Part shown: in pieces, positions 57,795 through 64,000 of the stretch
Layout of the letters: every line of letters starts with the position of its first letter
Numbering within the stretch: position 1 is the stretch's first letter
Source: Salibacterium aidingense DSM 18341
GTDB lineage: Bacteria > Bacillota > Bacilli > Bacillales > Marinococcaceae
Length of the DNA: 64,000 bases
Assembly: GCF_000429685.1 (NCBI RefSeq)
Contig: NZ_AUCI01000009.1
Location: 114,299-178,298, forward strand
Reading direction: 5' to 3'
Program-made: the position numbers and the translations under genes
The notes under the pieces: model-generated
Told to the model about the DNA's origin: nothing
Database searches by the model: none
Seen by the model: only the letters and a program-made list of their open reading frames with translations

Positions 57795-57965
57795 TAGGTC
57801 GCTGGCTCCCTTTCACCTCCAGGGTACAAGGACGGCATTGGCGCCCTTCGGATCGCCGTGTCTTCTTTGCGGTTGGCATGGCCTCCGCCTCCCTGCAAGT
57901 GCCTTGCAGTCTGCTGTTCCCGCAGGAGTGTCGCCTTCTGCGGTCACACCTTGCGTGTTGATATC
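57795..57965. repeat. GC-rich intergenic repeat-like block
   Basis: The gene-free gap 57745-58025 contains several inverted repeats: TGCAAG / CTTGCA, CCGCAGGAG / CTTCTGCGG, and GACGGC / GCCGTGTC. Wording such as TTCCCGCAGGAGTGTCGCCT recalls intergenic repeats seen in many Bacillaceae genomes. It has no coding potential and is richer in G+C than its surroundings. Only one copy is in this window. Confidence 0.5.
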
Positions 57966-58025
57966 ATAGTCCCTGTATTTATAGGCATACTACTTTTTGA
58001 AATATGGATTTTTTGAGTGGCTTCG

Positions 58026-59336
58026 TTAGGAGGAGGGGCTTTCTTTTTGAATCGCTTCGACCGATTTAATCTGCCTGCCAATCAATTCTCTGGGTATAAA
58101 CTGCCAGCCATTATGGGTGACCGCGTCGCCTTCCTTAATATTGTGCTTTACAGAGAGAAGCCAGCCGCCGAGTGTATCCACGGGTTCTTCTTCTATATCA
58201 AGCGAAAGCCTGTCATTCACATCTTCCAGAAGCACCTTTCCGTCCAGCAGAAATTGAGAGTCCTCGTCGTTCAACGGCTGGATAAATGGGTTTTCGTTTT
58301 TATCCAGCTCATCTCTCATTTCTCCCACGATTTCCTCTAGTATGTCTTCGACAGTTACGATACCGGCTGTTCCGCCGTATTCATCGAGCAGCACAGCCAT
58401 ATGCGTTTGGTCGGCGCGCATTTTGACAAGCAGCTCTGTCAGCGGTGTGGATTCAATGACTTGAATCATCGGCCGGAGATAGGAGGAGAGGTCAATGTTT
58501 TTATCCGGATGCGAGGCCAGTGCCCCAAGCACTTCTTTGGCATGAATCATGCCGGCGATATGATCTTTATCTTCCATTACGACCGGATACCTTGTGTAGC
58601 GTTGATTGGACACCGTCTGCATAATGTCTTCCATAGAATCCTGCAGGGATACAGTGACCATTTCTGTGCGGGGAATCATGATTTCCCCGGCAGATCGGTT
58701 GTCAAATGCAAAAATACGGTTCACAAAATCATATTCAGCCTTGTTAATTTCCCCTTTTTCCAGGCTTTGCGAAAGAATAATACGCAGTTCTTCTTCCGTA
58801 TGGGCCGTCTGATGTTCGGAAGCAGGCCTTATACCAAAAACACGGGTTAACAGTTGGGCTGAACCGTTTAACAACCATATGAAAGGATACATGATTTTAT
58901 AAAACCAGATAATGGGTGTTGAAAATGTCAAAGCGATAGCTTCCGCTTTTTGGATAGCAAAGGTTTTCGGAGCAAGTTCCCCCACCACGACATGCAGGTA
59001 GGTGACAAGAACAAAGGCAATGGCGAAGCTTAAAAAGGATGTTGCCGCTTCCGGCATTGGGAAAGCCGTGAACAGCGGGTGCAGAAGTGTTTCCACCGTG
59101 GGTTCTCCCAGCCACCCGAGCCCCAGGGCTGTAATTGTGATACCAAGCTGACAGGCGGAGAGATACTCATCGAGTCCGTCCATCACTTTCTTAGCAGCTT
59201 CTGCCTTCGTATTTCCCTCTTCTATCAATTGTTCAATTCTCGAGCTCCGGGCTTTAACGATAGAAAATTCGGTAGCAACAAAAAAAGCAGTCAGGATAAT
59301 AAGAAGAATTAACAAAACAATATTAATATAAAGCAT
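58026..59336 (-). CDS. hemolysin-family CNNM/CorC protein (DUF21-CBS-CorC_HlyC)
   Basis: A 436-residue membrane protein. The N-terminal DUF21/CNNM domain (1-~200) has three or four helices with GLDEYLSACQLGITITALGLGWLGEP. A CBS pair (about 205-335, IMIPRTEMVTVSLQDSMEDI, then HMAVLLDEYGGTAGIVTVED) and a C-terminal CorC_HlyC transporter-associated domain (about 350-430, FLLDGKVLLEDVNDRL) follow. Homologues are Mg2+ or other ion exporters/regulators (YrkA/YhdP/MpfA type). The ATG at 59336 has GAGGGT upstream; the long form would start in a region without a ribosome site. Confidence 0.92.
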   Translation of the reverse strand: MLYINIVLLILLIILTAFFVATEFSIVKARSSRIEQLIEEGNTKAEAAKKVMDGLDEYLSACQLGITITALGLGWLGEPTVETLLHPLFTAFPMPEAATSFLSFAIAFVLVTYLHVVVGELAPKTFAIQKAEAIALTFSTPIIWFYKIMYPFIWLLNGSAQLLTRVFGIRPASEHQTAHTEEELRIILSQSLEKGEINKAEYDFVNRIFAFDNRSAGEIMIPRTEMVTVSLQDSMEDIMQTVSNQRYTRYPVVMEDKDHIAGMIHAKEVLGALASHPDKNIDLSSYLRPMIQVIESTPLTELLVKMRADQTHMAVLLDEYGGTAGIVTVEDILEEIVGEMRDELDKNENPFIQPLNDEDSQFLLDGKVLLEDVNDRLSLDIEEEPVDTLGGWLLSVKHNIKEGDAVTHNGWQFIPRELIGRQIKSVEAIQKESPSS

Positions 59337-59404
59337 TAGCCGACCCTCATTATTATGATGTCTTTTTCTATAGAGTGGCACAAATAAAGAAAATTACTCT
59401 TCAT

Positions 59405-59439
59405 AAAAAAAAAGAACTGCTCTAAAGGCTGAGCAGTTC
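59405..59439 (-). terminator. terminator embedded in the end of the SNF2 gene
   Basis: On the minus strand GAACTGCTC / GAGCAGTTC is followed by nine T's. The SNF2 stop codon (TAG) lies in the loop. Confidence 0.88.
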
Positions 59440-62400
59440 CCGTACATCCTCTTCCGAAAGGGAGGATAAATTTGTTTCGCCGGATTGGATCACTTGATCA
59501 AACAATTCTTTTTTCTTTTCCTGCAGCTCTTGAATCTTCTCTTCAATCGTACCCTGGGAAACGAGCTTGATGACCTGTACGCTCTGTTTCTGGCCGAGAC
59601 GATGGGCCCGGTCTGCCGCCTGGGTTTCGACAGCCGGGTTCCACCAGAGGTCAAACAGAATAACAGTATCGGCTCCAGTCAGATTCAACCCAGTTCCTCC
59701 CGCCTTAAGAGAAATAAGAAACGCTTCTTTTTCCCCCTCATTAAACTGTTCCGTCATTTGTACTCGTTCCTGGCCGGGAGTCTGCCCATCCAGATAAAAA
59801 TAGGAATAGCCGCTCGTGTTGAAAGCGTCTTTGATAAAGGAGAGCATCGTTGTAAATTGAGAGAAAATAAGAACCCGGTTACCGTTTTCTCTGGCATCTT
59901 TCATGAAATTCATCAATTCTTCCAGCTTTCCAGATCCTCCGCTGTACTCCTCAAGAAACATTCCCGGATGACAGCAGAGCTGACGAAGTCTGGTCAAATT
60001 GGCTAAAATATTCATCCGGTTCTGTTGAAAAGCTCCGCTCTGGAGCTGGCCAGCTGTTTCCTCTTTAATCCGGTTCAAATAAGCGACATAGGTTTCCCGC
60101 TGCGGTTTGGTTAAATCACAGTAAAGGGTGGTTTCAATTTTTTCCGGGAGTTCGGTCAGAACTTCTTTTTTCGTTCGTCTCATAATGAAAGGAGAAACAC
60201 GGTAGCGGATGGTATCAGGGTTCATATTTTTGAACGTCTGGACATCCGGAAAAAGGCCCGGCATAAGAATCGCAAACAAGGACCACAGCTCATCAATTTT
60301 ATTTTCAATAGGGGTCCCGCTTAAGGCAAACGCCTTTTCTGTCTCTATATGGCGGACGGCACGGAATGTCTTGGATGTATAATTTTTTAAGGCCTGGGCT
60401 TCATCCAGAATCAGGCCGTGGCAGATCAGACCGTTGTACATGTCAACATCCCGGCGTAAAAGCGGGTAAGAGGTGATGAGAATATCGGCTTTTTCTGCGG
60501 ATTCCAGCTGTTTCCGCCGCGCGGCCTTGTTTCCATCCACCAACCGCACGTTAAGCTCCGGTGTGAAGGTCTCGGCTTCTTTTTTCCAGTTATAAACGAG
60601 CGAGGAGGGAGCAACGACCAAAAATGGCGGCACCTCCGGGCGTTCTCTTCGTTCCGACAATATATAACTCAGCGTTTGAAAGGTTTTGCCTAGCCCCATA
60701 TCATCTGCCAATATTCCTCCAAATCCATAGGCGGATAAAGCCTTCAACCACTGAAACCCATTAATTTGATAGTCCCGGGCTTCCCCCTGTATCCCATGTG
60801 GAAATGGGTGCTTAAATTGTTCGGGAGTTTGAATATCGCGAAGCAGCTTTTCTACACTTTCACTTTTCTGCCACTGGCGGCCGGTGTTCAGGTGTTTATC
60901 TGCCTGGAAGGCTTTGTAGGACGGGAGGCGCAGCGTGTTCTCCTCCCAGTCTTCGGGTTGGGCCCCTGTATCTTCCAATAGTTCACGGAAGCCCTGCAGC
61001 ATCTCATTGTCCAGCGGGACATAACGCCCGTCTGAGGTTTTATGGTAGTTTTTTTTCTCTTTTAAGGAAAGCATCAGCTCATAGAGTTCTTTCTCATTCA
61101 AGTCATCGGTCTGAAACGATATGTCCAGCCATCCCAGTGATTCATCAAGAGTAGAATCGATGGAAAAGGATTCCGGAGAGACAAGCATACGTTCGACATC
61201 TCTGCTCATAAAAATGTCCGCCTTTTCCTTCAGCTGGGGAAGCAGATAGGTGAGAAAATAATACACAGAGGCCTCATCGGATAAGGACAAGGCCTGCCCG
61301 TTCCAGTGAAAGCCGGCAGATTCAATTAATTGCAGCACTTCTTCCTCTTTTTTGGAATCCCTGATAAGAAGCGCCCCGCCGGCTGATGCGTCCCTGGATT
61401 CCGTGACGGCATGCAGGGAATGCGGACCGTAGGAAAAAAGAGGATCGGCCTGGATCGTATGGTCCTTTTTATCCAGATATATTTTGGCTTGCAGCGGATA
61501 TTCTTCAACGGTGTCTTTTACCTCCGGTTCGAGGGCAAGACGTCCCTGCTCCTTCAGATTCGTTACCACAGAGGAATACACCTGCTCCAGTTCGGTGTGT
61601 TCAAGCGGCAGCCTCCCTTTGGGGGTGTCCATCAACATATGAAATAACAGCTGGGCGTGTTGGTCTTCCCCGGTGGTTTCGTATAGACGGTCATTCCAAA
61701 TATAATAAGGAGTCAAACTTACTTTGCGCGGCGGATATTCGAAGGAGGAGTAAGACAAGTAGTACTGCCCTTCCTGCCGCTTTAATTGGAATTCCCCTGG
61801 CCATTGTTGTTTGACGGTGAGGGGAACAGGAGTACCAATGGAAGGCTTGACAAGCACATTGGTACAATTCCGCAAAGCTTCCATTACCGTTTCAGCAGCT
61901 ACCGGGGGAACGGTGATTTCAGAACGTCCTCTGCTTTCCCCGTACATGAAACTGGTCTGCCGGTGCGCCCATTTCTGATTTCGCAGTACATCCTCTAATT
62001 TTCGAAGCACGTTTAAATCCGTTTCTTCAAAATAATGGTACGTGGGATCAAACGTGAAACGTTTTGTGAATGGCAGCAGAGAACGCTGCCGCATTGCCGA
62101 TAGCAATGCTTCAATATCTTTCACAATATAAAGTTTGTCTGTGCCGATTTTAATTTGTATGGAAAAATACTGTTCCTGCGGCTGAAAGTAATCGGTATGA
62201 AAGGTGAGCGTGAATTCTGTCTCCAGTGCTTCTCCAATGGATTCGACGGATTGCATGCGTCCGGCAAAATAATCCACAAATAATTTTTTTAAGGAAGCGG
62301 TCTCCTCTTGTTCATTGCCCTGTTGATTAATAGCAGCACGGCGTCCTCCTCTTTTTTTGGAGGAGGAAGAGGATTCCTCCGGGGAGGCAGTGGCCAGCAG

Positions 62401-62667
62401 CACGGCAGTAATATGCTTGCATACTTTCATCCCGTCTTCATGAGCCGGGCAGGTACAGGCGTACTCCTGGAGCTCCCCGTCCTCGTGAAAAAGCAGGTGG
62501 ACGGTATAGGGGAGGGACCCTGTGACGACAGCTTTTAGTTTGGTGAAGGATCCTGCTGTATTTTGTTTTATATCACCTACCCGGTTTTCCCTCCAATAGG
62601 ATAAACCGCGTGAATATATGGTCGAACCGGCCAATTTCCGGATTTCTTCTTTTGATAAGAAACGCAC
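59422..62667 (-). CDS. SNF2-family helicase with N-terminal SWIM zinc finger
   Basis: A 1081-residue DEAD/H superfamily-2 ATPase. The SWIM finger has Cys71, Cys73, Cys83 and His85 (CTCPAHEDG...CKH). A ~550-residue middle region (SNF2-associated type) follows. The SNF2_N motor has motif I DDMGLGKT starting at residue 655 and motif II DEAQ near 753, and ALSGTPIENKIDELWSLF. The helicase C-domain contains LFDLWWNPAVETQAADRAHRLGQKQ. Likely a DNA or chromatin-associated translocase; in bacteria often linked to transcription recycling or repair. The GTG start at 62667 follows AAGGAGGAAG. Divergent from the HD hydrolase gene. Confidence 0.94.
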   Translation of the reverse strand: MRFLSKEEIRKLAGSTIYSRGLSYWRENRVGDIKQNTAGSFTKLKAVVTGSLPYTVHLLFHEDGELQEYACTCPAHEDGMKVCKHITAVLLATASPEESSSSSKKRGGRRAAINQQGNEQEETASLKKLFVDYFAGRMQSVESIGEALETEFTLTFHTDYFQPQEQYFSIQIKIGTDKLYIVKDIEALLSAMRQRSLLPFTKRFTFDPTYHYFEETDLNVLRKLEDVLRNQKWAHRQTSFMYGESRGRSEITVPPVAAETVMEALRNCTNVLVKPSIGTPVPLTVKQQWPGEFQLKRQEGQYYLSYSSFEYPPRKVSLTPYYIWNDRLYETTGEDQHAQLLFHMLMDTPKGRLPLEHTELEQVYSSVVTNLKEQGRLALEPEVKDTVEEYPLQAKIYLDKKDHTIQADPLFSYGPHSLHAVTESRDASAGGALLIRDSKKEEEVLQLIESAGFHWNGQALSLSDEASVYYFLTYLLPQLKEKADIFMSRDVERMLVSPESFSIDSTLDESLGWLDISFQTDDLNEKELYELMLSLKEKKNYHKTSDGRYVPLDNEMLQGFRELLEDTGAQPEDWEENTLRLPSYKAFQADKHLNTGRQWQKSESVEKLLRDIQTPEQFKHPFPHGIQGEARDYQINGFQWLKALSAYGFGGILADDMGLGKTFQTLSYILSERRERPEVPPFLVVAPSSLVYNWKKEAETFTPELNVRLVDGNKAARRKQLESAEKADILITSYPLLRRDVDMYNGLICHGLILDEAQALKNYTSKTFRAVRHIETEKAFALSGTPIENKIDELWSLFAILMPGLFPDVQTFKNMNPDTIRYRVSPFIMRRTKKEVLTELPEKIETTLYCDLTKPQRETYVAYLNRIKEETAGQLQSGAFQQNRMNILANLTRLRQLCCHPGMFLEEYSGGSGKLEELMNFMKDARENGNRVLIFSQFTTMLSFIKDAFNTSGYSYFYLDGQTPGQERVQMTEQFNEGEKEAFLISLKAGGTGLNLTGADTVILFDLWWNPAVETQAADRAHRLGQKQSVQVIKLVSQGTIEEKIQELQEKKKELFDQVIQSGETNLSSLSEEDVRELLSL

Positions 62668-62809
62668 GTTTCTTCCTCCTTCATGTAAAAAACCATACCT
62701 TCTATTCTAACATATTCCTCCGGGAAAGAAGAAAAAGAAAGGAGCCCTTTACAAGGCAGTAGTTCTGCTGAAAAATAGAAGATAACCCATAATGAGATTG
62801 GAGAATGAA

Positions 62810-63430
62810 ATGAATAAAGAGTGGATAATAGAACAGGCCAAAGAAAAAGCTGAAGCATTTTTTCGTACGGGAGATCCTGCCCACGATTACTGGCATGCTC
62901 ATCGAGTTGCAGTCTGGGCAGTGAAACTGGCCGGGGAGGAAGGAGCAGACGCATTTGTGTGTGAGCTGGCGTCCTGGCTGCACGATATAGCGGATGCCAA
63001 ACTGAATGAATCAGAAGAAACAGGTCTTTTTCATGTAGAAGAGTGGCTCCGGGAGTATGTGAAAGACGAAAAAACGGAACAAAAAGTCATGGGAATTATA
63101 GCAGCCATGTCTTTCCGCCACGGGGACTCAAACGAGATGACAAGTTTGGAAGGGCGCGTGGTACAAGACGCGGACAGACTGGACGCTGTCGGAGCGATTG
63201 GGATAGCCAGAACCTTTGCTTATGCAGGGAAAATTGGAGAAACCCTGCACCGCCCCGATCTGCCGGGCGGAGAAAAACGCGAGACAGCGCTCGAACATTT
63301 TTATAATAAACTGCTCCGGTTGAAATCATTGATGAATACAAAAACAGCCTCTGAAATAGCAAATACCCGCCAGAAATTTATGATCAGTTATTTAGAACAG
63401 TTTTACAGCGAATGGGAAGGAAAAAGATAA
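62810..63430 (+). CDS. HD-domain phosphohydrolase (YedJ-like)
   Basis: A 206-residue HD-superfamily metal-dependent hydrolase. The metal ligands are HDYWHAHRVAVWA (first His), WLHDIADAK (HD pair) and QDADRLDAVGAIGIARTFAY (Asp). The last segment is the signature of the YedJ/YpgQ branch; related enzymes hydrolyse nucleotide phosphates, and Bacillus YpgQ acts on dNTPs. The ATG at 62810 follows TTGGAG at 7 bases; an ATG six codons earlier lacks a site. Isolated gene. Confidence 0.9.
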   Translation: MNKEWIIEQAKEKAEAFFRTGDPAHDYWHAHRVAVWAVKLAGEEGADAFVCELASWLHDIADAKLNESEETGLFHVEEWLREYVKDEKTEQKVMGIIAAMSFRHGDSNEMTSLEGRVVQDADRLDAVGAIGIARTFAYAGKIGETLHRPDLPGGEKRETALEHFYNKLLRLKSLMNTKTASEIANTRQKFMISYLEQFYSEWEGKR

Positions 63431-63510
63431 CCGCGGTGCCAAGCCTTCGTCGTTTGAAGGCCCGCAGGGTGCAGGCCAGACAGATGTCGGTCCAAGTTCA
63501 AAGAAGCAGG

Positions 63511-63687
63511 GGACATTTTTTCCGTTATTTCTTTAATTTTTGGTATTTTGGAGACGGGATCGGACATTTATTCCTTTATTTCCCCTTTTCAGTGCAAAAG
63601 AAGCGGTCCAGAGTCCGAATAGCGGAACAAATGTCCGAAACAGCCGCCGCAGGCCGATTATTCTCTCATTTAGCGGAATAGATGGAT
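63511..63687. repeat. palindromic dispersed repeat, copy 2 (cut by an IS)
   Basis: Same A-A-A'-A' box order as at 42505: GGACATTTTTTCCGTTATTT (63511), GGACATTTATTCCTTTATTT (63562), ATAGCGGAACAAATGTCC (63619) and TTAGCGGAATAGATGG (63670). The central block around CTTTTCAGTGCAAAAGAAGC is nearly identical in both copies. The last box breaks off after AATAGATG, where the IS sequence begins within a few bases. Confidence 0.85.
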
Positions 63688-63772
63688 CTATGTCAAGAAA
63701 GTAGACACCTTTTTTTATGATTTGTCCGTTATAAAACGGAACGGACGCAGGTTTTTTCCCACCTGTCAGGAT

Positions 63773-63829
63773 AGATGATGCCGCGGAAGCGTCAAGCTCA
63801 AACCGCTTGACCCATCCGCTCTATCATCT
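63773..63829. terminator. large hairpin inside the IS end
   Basis: AGATGAT...GTCAAGC / GCTTGAC...ATCATCT, a long two-part stem just inside the IS terminus, downstream of the transposase stop codon. It probably ends transposase transcription or shields against outside transcription. Confidence 0.6.
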
Positions 63830-63868
63830 AGAGCGGTGGTTAAGGAAAAAAGTACTCTCCTGCCTGCA

Positions 63869-64000
63869 TTAGGAGGTTTCTACGGGCGCTCGACTCCGCA
63901 GAACCTGCTGTTTATAATACTGCACCGGGGTCAAATAGTTCAGGGTACTGTGGATACGCTTGCGGTTGTAAATCAGTTCAATATAGCGAAAAATCTTGTC
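63869..64000 (-). CDS. IS3-family transposase OrfB, C-terminal 43 residues (partial)
   Basis: The minus-strand frame, open at the window edge, reads DKIFRYIELIYNRKRIHSTL, then NYLTPVQYYK, and stops at 63869. YNRKR-H-S-x-L-x-Y-x-x-P is the end of the IS3 OrfB DDE integrase; the catalytic residues lie beyond the window. Whether the element is intact cannot be judged. Confidence 0.88.
   Translation of the reverse strand, partial: DKIFRYIELIYNRKRIHSTLNYLTPVQYYKQQVLRSRAPVETS

Larger units (their letters stand above)
63691..64000 (-). mobile_element. IS3-family (IS150 group) insertion sequence, right end
   Basis: The element begins at a TGTCAAGAAAGTAGACACC terminus, the type seen in IS150-group elements, and contains the C-terminal end of the OrfB transposase on the minus strand; the rest lies beyond the window. 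Between terminus and ORF are two hairpins: GTCCGTT / AACGGAC (63724-63746) and a large one (63773-63829). Confidence 0.8.

Overview
The window comes from a moderate-GC Gram-positive bacterium of the Bacillaceae. Strong AGGAGG-type ribosome binding sites, GTG and TTG starts, CcpA-type cre boxes and Bacillus-like gene families (YkkCD, YisL, YndJ, YhfK, TenI/ThiO, CoaW) all point there. The secreted and membrane proteins are very acidic (solute-binding lipoprotein, RND pump, NEW3 protein), which suggests a halophilic or haloalkaliphilic relative such as Alkalicoccus or Salisediminibacterium. The genus is only a guess.

Layout. 0-9.1 kb: a beta-galactoside utilisation locus with an AraC-type response regulator (cut by the window edge), a YesM-like sensor kinase, a cre box, a sugar ABC transporter (binding lipoprotein and two permeases), a GH2 beta-galactosidase and, behind it, the frameshifted tail of a GH42 beta-galactosidase. 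9.2-19.7 kb: mixed housekeeping and transport genes (GNAT, YndJ-like, MATE, EamA, YhfK-like, an unassigned membrane protein, a small conserved protein, a 2-oxoglutarate/Fe amino-acid hydroxylase, topoisomerase III). 19.7-24.2 kb: an ABC exporter with a NEW3 surface protein, divergent from an ECF sigma/anti-sigma pair. 24.4-30.2 kb: DUF3231 protein, the YkkCD SMR pair, YisL, MoaC, a K+/H+ antiporter, an AEC carrier and a lipoprotein.

30.2-34.2 kb: a TPP riboswitch and tenI-thiO-thiS-thiG-thiF (thiazole synthesis). 34.3-37.4 kb: the most notable cluster, sqdB-sqdX-gtrA, which should make the sulfolipid SQDG in a Gram-positive cell, behind a promoter/operator and a structured leader. 37.7-46.3 kb: an unknown protein, glycerate kinase, cardiolipin synthase, type II pantothenate kinase, and a MarR regulator followed by an RND pump, with a palindromic dispersed repeat between the last two. 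46.3-48.8 kb: a second TPP riboswitch and thiD-thiM-thiE (salvage and coupling). 49-53 kb: assimilatory nitrite reductase nirB/nirD with a siroheme methyltransferase, on the minus strand.

53.2-57.7 kb: a ZIP-like membrane protein, then cstA under an apparent CcpA site with a tiny CC-terminal protein and an ArsA-type ATPase, then a GNAT. 57.8-64 kb: a repeat-filled gap, a CNNM/CorC protein, a large SWIM-SNF2 helicase, an HD hydrolase, the second copy of the palindromic repeat and the end of an IS3-family element that runs off the window.

No tRNA, rRNA, CRISPR array or prophage was seen. The best candidates for under-described biology are the sqdB-sqdX-gtrA locus with its leader, the cstA/CC-star/ArsA trio, and the ECF-linked NEW3 ABC system.
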